In this document: positions 52,600-63,135 of the stretch, in pieces
Layout of the letters: each line of letters starts with the position of its first letter
Position numbering within the stretch: the first letter of the stretch is position 1
Source of the DNA: Brevundimonas sp. G8
Lineage (GTDB): Bacteria > Pseudomonadota > Alphaproteobacteria > Caulobacterales > Caulobacteraceae
NCBI RefSeq assembly: GCF_902506205.1
Contig: NZ_LR732816.1
Coordinates: 1,025,848-1,089,847 of the forward strand
Direction of reading: 5' to 3'
DNA length: 64,000 bases
Notes under the pieces: generated by a model
Databases searched by the model: none
What the model was told of the DNA's origin: nothing
Seen by the model: the letters and a program-made list of their open reading frames with translations, nothing else
Translations under genes and position numbers: made by a program

Positions 52600-54783
52600 A
52601 TGATCCGCTCTTCCGCCGTCGCGCTCGCGGCCCTTCTCGCCTCCACCAGCCTGACCTCGGTATCCATGGCCCAGACCCCTGTTTCTTCTCCCGCCCCTGC
52701 CGGTGGATTCGCGACCAGCGACGCGACCGACCCCTATCTGTGGCTGGAGGAGGTCGAGGGCGAGCGGGCGATGGAGTGGGTCAAGGCCCACAACGAACGC
52801 ACCTTCGCCGTGCTGCAGGGCGATGCGCGCTATGAGCCGCTGCATCAGCAGGCGCTGGAGATCGTCCAGGCCCAGGACCGCATCCCCTCGCCCGGCTTCA
52901 CCCACGACGGTCATATCGACAACTTCTGGCAGGACGCCCAGCACGTGCGCGGCGTCTGGCGGCGGACCACGCTGGACAGCTATCGCACCGCGACACCCGA
53001 GTGGCAGACCATCCTGGACGTCGACGCCCTGGCCGCAGCCGAGGGCCAGAACTGGGTCTACAAGGGCGCGACCTGCCTGGCGCCCGAAGAACGCTATTGC
53101 CTGCTCAGCCTGTCGAACGGCGGCAAGGACGCGGTGACCCTGCGCGAGTTCGACAGCGTCGAGCGCAAGTTCGTCGAGGGCGGCATCGTCCTGCCGGAAT
53201 CCAAGGGCGGAGCCTCGTGGATCGACAAGGACACCCTGTTGATCTCGCGCGACTTCGGTCCCGGCACCCTGACGGACTCGGGCTATCCGATGGTGGTCAA
53301 GCGGATGAAGCGCGGTCAGGGCCTGGATAAGGCAGAGACCCTGTTCACCGGCAAGCCCACAGACGTCTCGGTGTCCGGCTATACGCTGCGCGACGCCGAC
53401 GGGGTGGTGAAGGCGACGCTGATCAACCGTTCGGTGGATTTCTATTCGTCCGAGACCTGGCGGCTGACCGACGACGGCGCCCTGACCCAGCTCCAGCTTC
53501 CGGCCAAGTCCGATATCACCGGTCTGGTGGACGGCCGCCTGCTGGTGTCGCTGAAACAGGACTGGACCGCGCCGTCGGGTCAGGATTTCAAGACGGGCGA
53601 TCTGATCGCCTGGCCGCTGGAGGCCTGGCTGGCCGATCAGGCGACCCCGGCCCAACTGGTGCTGCGCCCGACCGACCGTCAGGCGATCGAGGGCGTCAAC
53701 GTCACGCGCAATCGTCTGGTCGTCGCCCTGTATGACAATGTGCGCGGTTCGGTGCGGGTCTATACGCCTGGCCCAGAAGGAAGTGACGGAGAATGGGCGC
53801 ACACCACCCTGGACCTGCCGCAGAACGTCTCGGTCGGCATCGGCTCGGCCTCCGAGAAGGACGACAAGGTTTTCGTCAGCGTCACCGGCTATCTCAACCC
53901 GTCCAGCCTGTGGCTGGCCGATGCGGCGACCGGCGCGGTCGATCAGGTGAAGTCCATGCCGGCCAAGTTCGACGCGACGGGCATGACGGTCGATCAGCAC
54001 GAGGCCCGCTCAGCCGACGGCACGATGATCCCTTATTTCGTGGTCCATAAGGCGGACATGCCGCTGGACGGCTTCAACCCCACCTTGCTCTACGGCTACG
54101 GCGGGTTCGAAAGCTCGCTGCTGCCCGGCTATTCGGCGACGGTCGGCAAGCTGTGGCTAGAGCGGGGCGGGGTCTATGTCATCGCCAATACGCGCGGCGG
54201 CGGCGAGTTCGGCCCGCGCTGGCACGAGGCGGCCCTGCAGCAGAACCGCCAGCGGGCGCACGAGGATTTCCAGGCCGTAGCCCTGGACCTGATCGCCCGC
54301 GACATCACCAGCCAGCCCAAGCTGGGCATCATGGGCGGCTCGCAAGGCGGCCTCTTCATGGGCGCGATGCTGACCCAGCGGCCGGACCTGATCAACGCCG
54401 CCGTCATCCAGGTGCCCCTGTTCGACATGCTGCGCTTCCACAAGCTGCTGGCCGGCGCCTCGTGGATCGGCGAATACGGCGACCCCGACATCCCCGAACA
54501 GCGCGCCTGGATCGAGCAATATTCGCCGTATCAGAACCTTCGCGCGGGCCAGCCCTATCCCGAGGTCTTCATCCACACCTCGACCAAGGACGACCGCGTC
54601 CATCCGGGCCATGCCCGCAAGGCGGCGGCGCGTCTGGAAGAGCTGGGCTATCCGGTGCTGTTCTACGAGAACGTCGATGGCGGCCATGCGGCCGGGGCGA
54701 ACCTGCGCGAGACCGCGCGCCGCCTGGCGCTGGAATACACCTATCTGTCGCGCCGCCTGATGGACACGCCGGCGCAGGAATAG
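52600..54783 (+). CDS. Prolyl oligopeptidase family serine peptidase, copy 1 (secreted)
   Basis: This is a 727-residue S9A peptidase with a Sec signal (residues 1-27, cut near SMAQ). The N-terminal beta-propeller half runs to about residue 430. The alpha/beta hydrolase half carries the catalytic triad: Ser581 (IMGGSQGGLFMG), Asp664 or Asp665 (TKDDRVHPGHARK), and His696 (GGHAAGAN). The lid motif LYGYGGFESSLLPGY and oxyanion/peptide-binding GGVYVIANTRGGGEFGPRWHEAAL are typical. It would cleave short proline-containing peptides in the periplasm. A paralogue follows 158 bases on, with a palindromic repeat between. Confidence 0.95.
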   Translation: MIRSSAVALAALLASTSLTSVSMAQTPVSSPAPAGGFATSDATDPYLWLEEVEGERAMEWVKAHNERTFAVLQGDARYEPLHQQALEIVQAQDRIPSPGFTHDGHIDNFWQDAQHVRGVWRRTTLDSYRTATPEWQTILDVDALAAAEGQNWVYKGATCLAPEERYCLLSLSNGGKDAVTLREFDSVERKFVEGGIVLPESKGGASWIDKDTLLISRDFGPGTLTDSGYPMVVKRMKRGQGLDKAETLFTGKPTDVSVSGYTLRDADGVVKATLINRSVDFYSSETWRLTDDGALTQLQLPAKSDITGLVDGRLLVSLKQDWTAPSGQDFKTGDLIAWPLEAWLADQATPAQLVLRPTDRQAIEGVNVTRNRLVVALYDNVRGSVRVYTPGPEGSDGEWAHTTLDLPQNVSVGIGSASEKDDKVFVSVTGYLNPSSLWLADAATGAVDQVKSMPAKFDATGMTVDQHEARSADGTMIPYFVVHKADMPLDGFNPTLLYGYGGFESSLLPGYSATVGKLWLERGGVYVIANTRGGGEFGPRWHEAALQQNRQRAHEDFQAVALDLIARDITSQPKLGIMGGSQGGLFMGAMLTQRPDLINAAVIQVPLFDMLRFHKLLAGASWIGEYGDPDIPEQRAWIEQYSPYQNLRAGQPYPEVFIHTSTKDDRVHPGHARKAAARLEELGYPVLFYENVDGGHAAGANLRETARRLALEYTYLSRRLMDTPAQE

Positions 54784-54791
54784 AACTCAAT

Positions 54792-54927
54792 CCTCCCCCG
54801 TGAGCGCTTGCGAACGGGGGAGGGGGACCACGAAGTGGGGGGCGACCCCGCCGCACCCTGTCTGGTTCCGCCTCTTCCACCGCCTGACGGCGGTCCCCCC
54901 TCCCCGCGATGCGGAGGAGGATTAGTT
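54792..54927. repeat. Two-hairpin palindromic repeat between the two prolyl oligopeptidase genes
   Basis: Hairpin 1 is CCTCCCCCG (54792-54800) with CGGGGGAGG (54814-54822). Hairpin 2 is CCAC-GAA-GTGG (54828-54838). A loosely inverted version (CCCCTCCCCGCG with CGGAGGAGG) closes the stretch near 54897-54920. No coding frame is credible. This is the third example of the two-hairpin plan, after 26217 and 27952. Confidence 0.6.
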
Positions 54928-54941
54928 TGCGGAGTTTTCGA

Positions 54942-57164
54942 ATGCGTCACCTGATCCTGTCCGCCTCCATTTCGGCGCTTCTGCTGGGCGCTTGCGCCAC
55001 AGCTCCGGCGCAATCCTCAATGTGGCGGGCGGATGAGCATCCCGAGCGCATGGGGCCGCCGCCCGGTTACCCTCAGAACCTAACCCCGGCGGGCGTGGCG
55101 GCGGCGGATGACCATCTGGCGCTGGAGCAGGTGGATGGGGCTGAGGCCATGGCTTTCGTCGCAGAGGAGAACCGCAAGTCCCTCGCCATCCTGACCGGGG
55201 ACCCCCGCTACGAGACCTTCCGGGCCGAGGCGCAGGCGATCCTGACCGCGACCGACCGAATCCCCACGCCCAGTTTCCTGGGTGATGGCGTCGGCAACTT
55301 CTGGCAGGATGCGACCAATCCCAAGGGCGTCTGGCGCCGCACGACGCTGGACAGCTACCGCACCGCCACGCCCCAGTGGGAGACGCTGCTGGACATCGAC
55401 GCCCTGTCAAAGGCTGAAGGGCGCGACTGGGTGTTCAAGGGCGCCGACTGCCTGGCGCCCGACGAGACTCGCTGCCTGATCAACCTGTCCGATGGCGGCA
55501 AGGATGCGGTGGTCGTGCGCGAGTTCGACCTGATGACGAAAACGTTCGTCGATAACGGCTTCAGCCTGCCCGAGGGCAAGCACCGCATCGAATGGCTGGA
55601 CCGCGACACGCTTCTGGTCGCCACCGATTTCGGCGCCGGAACCATGACCGAGTCGGGCTATCCCTTCATCGTCAAGACGTTGAAGCGCGGCCAGGCCCTG
55701 GTCCAGGCGACCGAGGTCTATCGCGGTGAACAGGGCGACGGCGGCTACGGCGTCAGCCCCGCCGTCTATCGCGACAAGGACGGCCAGGTCACGGCGGTTA
55801 TTATCACCCGCCCACTGGACACCTTCCGGTCGGAGACGTGGCGTCTGTTGGGCGACCGAACTTACAAGCTGCGACTCCCTGAGCGGGTAAGCATCTATGG
55901 CGTGCTCGACGGCATGCTGGTGTTCACGCCCGAGGAGGTCTTCGGTCGGGAGCTGCTCGGGTATGGCGGTGGCCCCGCCGGTGCCCTGATGGCGATGGCG
56001 TTGGACAGCTTGCATGATCGCCCTGACGGTTCGCGTTCAGGGCCGCGTCATCAAGATACGCAAGTCTTCGTCCCGAGCCCGCGCCAAGCCATTGCCGATG
56101 TCAGGGTGCTTTCTGATCGGATCGTCGTCGCCATCAACGACAATGTCAGCGGTCGCCTTTCGATCTTCGCGCCAAGAGGCGAGTTCCCTTGGACCGTGCA
56201 GTCCGTCGCCGTGCCCGACAACCTCGCGGTCGGTCTGGGCGACTCGTCCAAATCGAGGGGCGAGGTCTTCGTCTCGACCCAGGGATTCCTGGTCCCGCCG
56301 ACCCTCAGCCTGGCCGACGCGGACGCCGCGACCCTGACCACGCTGAAATCGGCGCCGGCCAAGTTCGACGCCTCGCGCGACGTGACCGAGCAGTATGAGG
56401 CCTCCTCGACCGACGGAACCAAGATTCCCTATTTCATCACCCGCCCGCGCGACATGCAGCTGGACGGGTCGAACCCGACCATCCTGCTGGGCTATGGCGG
56501 TTTCCAGGTCAGCCTGAACCCGGCCTACAAGCCCGAGATGGGCAAGCTGTGGCTGGAGCGGGGCGGCGTCTTCGTCCAGGCCAATATCCGCGGCGGCGGC
56601 GAGTTCGGACCCGATTGGCACCAGGCGGCGCTGGATGGCAACCGCCAGAAGGCTTTCGACGACTTCGCCGCTGTGGCGCGTGATCTGGAACAGCGGGGCG
56701 TCACCAGCCCGCGTCGCCTGGGCATATACGGTCGCTCGAACGGCGGTGTCCTGACCAGCGTGTCGATCACCCAGCATCCCGAACTGTTCAATGCGGCGGT
56801 GATCGAGAGCCCGCTCGTGGACATGCTGCGCTATCACGAGCTGCCGGCCGGCGCCTCGTGGATCGGCGAATACGGCGACCCGCGCATCCCCGAAGAAGCA
56901 GCCTGGATCGCTGAATATTCGGCTTACCAGCAGCTCCGCCCCGACGTGGCCTATCCGCGCGTCTATCTGACCACCAACACCCGCGACGACCGCGTCCACC
57001 CCGGCCATGCGCGCAAGTTCGCCGCCCGACTGGGCGACCAGGGCCACGACCATCTCTATTACGAGGACACGGCGGGGGGTCACTCCAACGACGCCGACCC
57101 GGTCGCCAACGCCCGCCGCTGGGCCAGGCATTATGTCTATCTGTCGCAACAACTGATGGACTGA
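54942..57164 (+). CDS. Prolyl oligopeptidase family serine peptidase, copy 2 (lipoprotein)
   Basis: This 740-residue paralogue of the upstream gene is exported as a lipoprotein instead: the signal ends in LLLGAC with Cys near residue 18. A variable N-terminal stretch precedes the propeller. The catalytic serine is Ser599 (IYGRSNGGVLTS), with TRDDRVHPGHARKF for the Asp and AGGHSNDADP for the His. The peptide-binding loop is GGVFVQANIRGGGEFGPDWHQAAL. I choose ATG 54942 (GGAG ribosome-binding site) over the in-frame ATG 54909. A region near 345-370 (GYGGGPAGALMAMALDSLHDRP) is locally unlike copy 1. The pair may work on different sides of the periplasm. Confidence 0.94.
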   Translation: MRHLILSASISALLLGACATAPAQSSMWRADEHPERMGPPPGYPQNLTPAGVAAADDHLALEQVDGAEAMAFVAEENRKSLAILTGDPRYETFRAEAQAILTATDRIPTPSFLGDGVGNFWQDATNPKGVWRRTTLDSYRTATPQWETLLDIDALSKAEGRDWVFKGADCLAPDETRCLINLSDGGKDAVVVREFDLMTKTFVDNGFSLPEGKHRIEWLDRDTLLVATDFGAGTMTESGYPFIVKTLKRGQALVQATEVYRGEQGDGGYGVSPAVYRDKDGQVTAVIITRPLDTFRSETWRLLGDRTYKLRLPERVSIYGVLDGMLVFTPEEVFGRELLGYGGGPAGALMAMALDSLHDRPDGSRSGPRHQDTQVFVPSPRQAIADVRVLSDRIVVAINDNVSGRLSIFAPRGEFPWTVQSVAVPDNLAVGLGDSSKSRGEVFVSTQGFLVPPTLSLADADAATLTTLKSAPAKFDASRDVTEQYEASSTDGTKIPYFITRPRDMQLDGSNPTILLGYGGFQVSLNPAYKPEMGKLWLERGGVFVQANIRGGGEFGPDWHQAALDGNRQKAFDDFAAVARDLEQRGVTSPRRLGIYGRSNGGVLTSVSITQHPELFNAAVIESPLVDMLRYHELPAGASWIGEYGDPRIPEEAAWIAEYSAYQQLRPDVAYPRVYLTTNTRDDRVHPGHARKFAARLGDQGHDHLYYEDTAGGHSNDADPVANARRWARHYVYLSQQLMD

Positions 57165-57178
57165 GAGCTCATTCTCTC

Positions 57179-57208
57179 GGGCTATCGCGCTTCGCGCTGG
57201 CTGAGCCC
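57179..57208. repeat. REP-like palindrome, copy E
   Basis: The outer arms are GGGCT (57179-57183) and AGCCC (57204-57208), with inner core ATCGCGCTTCGCGCTGG. Compared with copies B and C (GGCCT/AGGCC), both sides of the outer stem changed together. It lies in the gap between prolyl oligopeptidase copy 2 and the DUF1223 gene. Confidence 0.65.
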
Positions 57209-57266
57209 AGAGTTGGTCACGCGAATATGAGGCGTTCCGCATCGGGCCTGGGGTAAGAACAACGCC

Positions 57267-58022
57267 ATGAACACCAAGGGCTGGATCATCGCGGGAACGG
57301 TCATGGCGGGCGCCCTTATGTCCGTCGCCTCGGCGGCCCAGCCGGCGGCTGGCCGACCTCCGCTTGCGCCGCGCCACGCCACAGCCAACGGCCCGCCCGT
57401 GGTGGTCGAACTGTTCACCGCCCAAGGCTGCGGCGGCTGCATCGAGGCCAATGCGGCGGTGGAAAAGGCTGCGTCCCAGCCCGGCGTGATCGCGCTGACC
57501 TATGGCGTCGACTACTGGGACTATCTGGGCTGGACCGACACCTTCGCCCGGCCCGAGTTCGTCCAGCGCCAGCGCGCCTATCGCGCCGCCCTGCATCAGC
57601 GCGGCGTCTCGACGCCCCAGGTGGTGATCGACGGCCGTCGTCAGGTGTCGGGCGCCCGCAGCTTTGAGCTTGAAACCGCCATCGGCCAGGAAGCCGTTCG
57701 CCAGGCCTGGCCGCCCCAGATCGAGTTCCGCGAGAACGGAAACGGCGTCGGCGTCGGCTCGGGACGCGCGCCTGTCGGCGGCGCCGAGGTCGTGGCGGTG
57801 ACCTATACGCCCGGCCCTCAGGTGGTCGAGGTCCGCCAAGGCGAGAACCGTGGCCAGGCCGTGCGGCACATGAACGTCGTGCGCGGCGTGACCCGCCTGG
57901 GCGAATGGCGCGGCCGCCCCATGCTCTACACCCTGCCCCCCGCCCGCTCCGGCGAGGCGGTTGCGGTGCTGGTCCAGGGCAAGACCGACAAACGCATCCT
58001 GGGCGCCGCCGTCAGGGACTGA
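57267..58022 (+). CDS. DUF1223 thioredoxin-fold secreted protein
   Basis: This 251-residue exported protein has a signal peptide to about residue 24 (SVASAAQ). The DUF1223 core resembles thioredoxin: VVVELFTAQGCGGCIEANAAVEKA, with Cys55 and Cys58 (CGGC), then YGVDYWDYLGWTDTFARPEFVQRQRAYRAALHQRGVSTPQVVIDGRRQVSGARS. The cis-proline position fits TPQVVIDG. A beta-rich C-terminal half follows. The redox partner is unknown. Its stop overlaps the start of the next gene (TGATG at 58020-58024), so the two are probably one unit. Confidence 0.88.
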   Translation: MNTKGWIIAGTVMAGALMSVASAAQPAAGRPPLAPRHATANGPPVVVELFTAQGCGGCIEANAAVEKAASQPGVIALTYGVDYWDYLGWTDTFARPEFVQRQRAYRAALHQRGVSTPQVVIDGRRQVSGARSFELETAIGQEAVRQAWPPQIEFRENGNGVGVGSGRAPVGGAEVVAVTYTPGPQVVEVRQGENRGQAVRHMNVVRGVTRLGEWRGRPMLYTLPPARSGEAVAVLVQGKTDKRILGAAVRD

Positions 58023-58708
58023 TGTCTAAGCTTATGACGCTCGATCATGCGGCGTTTCAGAACTTGGGCGCCCAGCGTTTTCACGGCGCGGTTTCGGATG
58101 ACCTCGATACGCTCTGCACGATCCTCGCCGACCTTCCCTCTGATCGCGCGGGCGTCCGCCTACACGGCATTGATCGACTAAGCCGATATTTGGCGCCAGA
58201 CGGACGGATAGGGGCCGTTGCCGCCGAGGTGCTTGGTGATGCCAGCCGGCCCGTCCGGGCTATTCTTTTTGACAAGACGGCTGAAACCAATTGGTCGCTG
58301 GATTGGCATCAGGACCGCATGATCTGCGTCGAGCGGCGTGTCGCCGTCGATGGATTTGGTCCCTGGTCCCTGAAAGCGGGAATGCAGCATGTCGCGCCGC
58401 CGTTCGATCTGCTTTCGCGTATGGTGACCTTGCGGGTGCATCTGGACGATGTCTCCGAAGACAATGCACCGCTCCTGATCGCGTCGGGCTCTCACCATTA
58501 TGGCCGGGTTGCGATTGACGATGTCCCTGGGGTCGTTCGACAGTGCGGCGTTCAAGTCTGCCTCGCCAAGGCTGGCGATATCTGGCTGTACGCAACGCCG
58601 ATTTTGCACGCCTCGGACGCCGCAGCCCGGCCCATGAGACGGCGCGTTCTTCAGATCGATTATGCAGCCGATGAGCTTCCTGGCGATTTGGAGTGGCTCG
58701 GCGTCTGA
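58022..58708 (+). CDS. Phytanoyl-CoA dioxygenase-like 2-oxoglutarate/Fe(II) oxygenase
   Basis: This 228-residue protein carries the iron-binding facial triad: HxD at His96-x-Asp98 (LDWHQDRMICV) and the distal His196 (TPILHASDAAA), with Arg206-208 nearby for 2-oxoglutarate. The short length, HVAPPFDLLSRMVTLRVHLDDVSEDNAPLLIASGSHHYG, and the lack of a signal suggest a cytosolic PhyH-family enzyme of unknown substrate. Base composition is somewhat less GC-rich than in the flanks, a mild hint of transfer. The ATG overlaps the stop of the DUF1223 gene; no function links the two that I know. Confidence 0.85.
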   Translation: MSKLMTLDHAAFQNLGAQRFHGAVSDDLDTLCTILADLPSDRAGVRLHGIDRLSRYLAPDGRIGAVAAEVLGDASRPVRAILFDKTAETNWSLDWHQDRMICVERRVAVDGFGPWSLKAGMQHVAPPFDLLSRMVTLRVHLDDVSEDNAPLLIASGSHHYGRVAIDDVPGVVRQCGVQVCLAKAGDIWLYATPILHASDAAARPMRRRVLQIDYAADELPGDLEWLGV

Positions 58709-58709
58709 T

Positions 58710-59786
58710 CTACGCTCCCGCCGTCTTCGCGAACCCCCAGGCCGCATCGCTGAGGGGGCCGACCTGGGCGGCCATGGTCCTGGCGTGGGCGCTGGCGGCG
58801 GTGCCGTCGCGGACGCGGCCGGCGATGCCTTGGCAGATGGCCGCCAGACGGAACAGGTTGTAGGCGTAGAGCCAGTCCAGATCGGCGGGCCGCATGCCCG
58901 TCGCGGCGGCGTAGCGTTCGACCGTCTCCTCGACGGACGGGATGCCCAGGGCCTCCAGATCGGCGCCGGCCAGGCCGTTGCGCAAGCTGGCCGGAATGGC
59001 CCAGGCGATCAGCAGATAGGAGAAGTCGGCCATCGGATCACCCAAGGTCGACAGCTCCCAGTCCAGCACGGCTCGGACCTCGGCACGGTCAGGCGCCAGG
59101 ATCATGTTGTCGAGACGGAAGTCGCCGTGGACGATACGGCTTGGCCCCTCTGCCGGCAGGCTGTCGGGCAGGAAGGTGATCAGTCGGTCCATGGCGGGAA
59201 CGGGCTCGGTTTCCGAGGCGCGATACTGTTTGGTCCAGCGGCCGACCTGGCGGGCGAAATAGTTGCCAGCCTTGCCATAGTCGCCCAGCCCGATGGCGGC
59301 GGGGTCGAAGGCGTGCAACCGGGCCAGCGTATCCGTCTGCGCCTCATAGACGGCCCGGCGTTCGGCGGGGGTCAGGCCGGGCAGTTTCAGATCCCAGAAG
59401 ATCCGCCCTTCGACCTTGTCCATCACATAGAAGATCGAGCCGATGACGGCCTCGTCCAGGCACAGGGCATGGGGTTTCGCCACCGGGAAGCCTTGGGCGG
59501 CGAGGGCCGAGATGACCTGAAACTCGCGGTCCACGGCGTGGGCGCTGGGCAAAAGGACGCCGGGCGGCTTGCGGCGCAGCACATAGGTGGCCGTGGGCGT
59601 GGTGAGCTCATATGTGGGGTTCGACTGGCCCCCCTTGAACTGACGCACCGCCAACGGGCCCGCGTGGCCCGCGACATGGGCGGTCATCCAGGCGTCCAGC
59701 GCCGCCTCGTCCAGACGATAGCGGGGATCGACCTCGCGCGTGCCGGAAAAGGTCGTTTGCGCGTCGAGGGAAGAGGCGTCGGTCAT
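58710..59786 (-). CDS. Phosphotransferase (APH/ACAD10-11-like kinase domain) family protein
   Basis: This is a 358-residue protein kinase-like-fold phosphotransferase. QFKGGQSNPTYELTTPTATYVLRRKPPG is the ATP-binding N-lobe, with the catalytic lysine in RRKP. IVHGDFRLDNMILAP is the Brenner motif (HGDF.x.DN, catalytic Asp about residue 227) and AVLDWELSTLGDPMADFSYLL is the DFG-equivalent. The combination resembles the kinase domain of ACAD10/11 that phosphorylates 4-hydroxyacyl-CoAs in fatty-acid breakdown; antibiotic phosphotransferase activity is less likely. There is no acyl-CoA dehydrogenase next to it in this window. The next gene upstream on the same strand is glpK, at 61330-59834. Confidence 0.87.
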   Translation of the reverse strand: MTDASSLDAQTTFSGTREVDPRYRLDEAALDAWMTAHVAGHAGPLAVRQFKGGQSNPTYELTTPTATYVLRRKPPGVLLPSAHAVDREFQVISALAAQGFPVAKPHALCLDEAVIGSIFYVMDKVEGRIFWDLKLPGLTPAERRAVYEAQTDTLARLHAFDPAAIGLGDYGKAGNYFARQVGRWTKQYRASETEPVPAMDRLITFLPDSLPAEGPSRIVHGDFRLDNMILAPDRAEVRAVLDWELSTLGDPMADFSYLLIAWAIPASLRNGLAGADLEALGIPSVEETVERYAAATGMRPADLDWLYAYNLFRLAAICQGIAGRVRDGTAASAHARTMAAQVGPLSDAAWGFAKTAGA

Positions 59787-59833
59787 GGGCGACCCAGTCC
59801 GTTCTTTTGGCGTTTCCTTGCGCCGCCCGGATC

Positions 59834-61330
<1,497 letters not shown>

Positions 61331-61388
61331 TCATTTCTCTCCCGGTCACGTCTTGGGCGACGCCTGTGGTTCGGTCTAAGGGGAGCAT

Positions 61389-62369
61389 ATGACGACGCAC
61401 CTGCCCAGCTATGAAGGCGTACTCGACGCCGCCCGTCAGATCGACGGCGTCGCCGTCCGCACGCCGCTGCTCGAAAGCCCCGCCTTGAACGCCATCGTGG
61501 GCGGGCGTGTCCTGATGAAGGCAGAGAATCTGCAGCGGGGCGGGGCTTTCAAGTTTCGCGGCGCCTATAACCGCATCAGTCGCCTGAGCGCCGACGAGAA
61601 GACGCGCGGGGTGGTCGCCTTCTCGTCCGGCAACCATGCGCAGGGGGTAGCCGCCGCCGCTGCACTCGTCGGGATGCCGGCCATCATCGTCATGCCGTCG
61701 GATTCGCCCAAGGTGAAGGTCGAGGGGGTGATCGGTTTCGGCGGCGAGGTGCGGTTTTACGATCGCTGGACCGAAAGCCGCGAGGCGATCGGCGCCGGCA
61801 TCGCCGCCGAGAGGGGATCGATCCTGGTGCCGCCGTTCGACGATCCCTCCATTATCGAGGGGCAGGGAACGACGGCGCTGGAGATGCTGGATCAGGCCGA
61901 TGCGCCGTTCGACCAGCTACTGTGCGGCGCTTCGGGCGGCGGATTGATGGCCGGGGTCAATCTGGTCATGGGCGAACGCAGCCCTTCGACCCCGGTGTTC
62001 GTCGTCGAACCCGAAGCGTTCGACGACACGGCGCGGTCGTTGGCGGCGGGCGAGCGGGTCGGTCATCCGCAAGGCGCGCCCTCGATCTGCGACGCCCTGA
62101 TGTCGCCGATGCCAGGCGTCCTGACCTGGCCGATCAACCGGCGGCTGGCGGGCGCCATCACCGTGTCGGACGCTGAGGTCGCCGAGGCCATGCGCTTCTC
62201 CTTCCGCCATCTGAAGCTGGTCATCGAGCCCGGCGGCGCAGTTTCCCTGGCGGCTCTGTTGGCCGGAAAGATCGGGACGGAAGGGCTGACGACGGCGATC
62301 ATCCTGTCAGGCGGCAATGTCGATCCGACACTGTATGCCGAGATCATCGAGGGTCGGTTCGGCGGCTGA
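61389..62369 (+). CDS. Threonine/serine dehydratase (PLP fold-type II)
   Basis: This 326-residue enzyme deaminates serine and/or threonine to 2-oxo acids, or racemises serine. The Schiff-base lysine lies in GGAFKFRGAYNRI (about residue 57). SSGNHAQGVAAAAALVGMPAIIVMPSDSPKVKV is the substrate loop, and SGGGLMAGVNL is the glycine-rich phosphate loop near residue 182. There is no C-terminal ACT domain, so it is the short catabolic type rather than feedback-regulated IlvA; serine racemase-like function is possible. GGGAG precedes the ATG. It ends 61 bases before the MaoC gene on the same strand. Confidence 0.91.
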   Translation: MTTHLPSYEGVLDAARQIDGVAVRTPLLESPALNAIVGGRVLMKAENLQRGGAFKFRGAYNRISRLSADEKTRGVVAFSSGNHAQGVAAAAALVGMPAIIVMPSDSPKVKVEGVIGFGGEVRFYDRWTESREAIGAGIAAERGSILVPPFDDPSIIEGQGTTALEMLDQADAPFDQLLCGASGGGLMAGVNLVMGERSPSTPVFVVEPEAFDDTARSLAAGERVGHPQGAPSICDALMSPMPGVLTWPINRRLAGAITVSDAEVAEAMRFSFRHLKLVIEPGGAVSLAALLAGKIGTEGLTTAIILSGGNVDPTLYAEIIEGRFGG

Positions 62370-62430
62370 GGGCTTTCCTTCGCCACGCGGGTCGGCCAAC
62401 CTCGCCTCAAAGCAAACGAGGGAGGACGCG

Positions 62431-62916
62431 ATGACTAAGGCCAGTGAACTTCAGGGACTGATCGGCCAGGAGGTCGGGCTATCGAAATGGTTCGATGTCA
62501 CCCAGGCCCGGATCGACGCCTTCGCCGACTGCACCGAGGATCACCAGTTCATCCACGTCGACCCCGAGGCAGCCAAGGCCACGCCGTTCGGTGGAACCAT
62601 CGCCCATGGGTTCCTGACGTTGAGCCTGGCGTCTGCCATGAGCTACGACGCGGTCGCCCCCCTGGACGGGGTGGTGATGGGGGTCAACTACGGCTTCGAC
62701 AAGCTAAGGTTCCTGGCCTCGGTACCGGCGGGATCACGCATCCGAGGCCGGTTCAAACTGCTATCCGCCGAAGACAAGGGGGGCGGTCGCTGGCTGTTGA
62801 AGCACGAACTGACCGTGGAGATCGAAGGCGGCGACAAACCGGCTCTGATCGCTGAGTGGCTAGGGATGCAGATGACGCAGGCGCGACGCGCCGACGAACA
62901 GAAGGTGCTCGGATGA
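62431..62916 (+). CDS. MaoC-like hydratase/dehydratase
   Basis: This 161-residue hot-dog-fold protein matches MaoC/(R)-enoyl-CoA hydratases. The catalytic region is DCTEDHQFIHVDPEAAKATPFGGTIAHGFLTLSLASAM, with the Asp and His of the hydratase motif (DxHQxIHVD) in place. GSRIRGRFKLLSAEDKGGGRWLLKHELTVEIEG completes the sheet. The enzyme hydrates trans-2-enoyl-CoA, linking beta-oxidation to polyhydroxyalkanoate, but substrate length is not visible. GAGGGAGG gives a strong ribosome-binding site. The 219 bases after it have no gene. Confidence 0.92.
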   Translation: MTKASELQGLIGQEVGLSKWFDVTQARIDAFADCTEDHQFIHVDPEAAKATPFGGTIAHGFLTLSLASAMSYDAVAPLDGVVMGVNYGFDKLRFLASVPAGSRIRGRFKLLSAEDKGGGRWLLKHELTVEIEGGDKPALIAEWLGMQMTQARRADEQKVLG

Positions 62917-63135
62917 GTTATTGTCCGAACGTTCGTCGATTGTGACGCGCGGAGGGCTGAATCTTAACAATTCGTAGCCAGGACGCCAAATTTACCTGTA
63001 TCATCAACGCCACGGTGTGCGTTTGTGCAGCGTGTGCGGTCACGTTTCCGCCTCGACCTTCCACAGCAAGGCTGATAAGACCCGCTTAGGCGGTAGACCC
63101 GCCCCTACTATAACAAAGGCGGAGGGCCACCCCCT

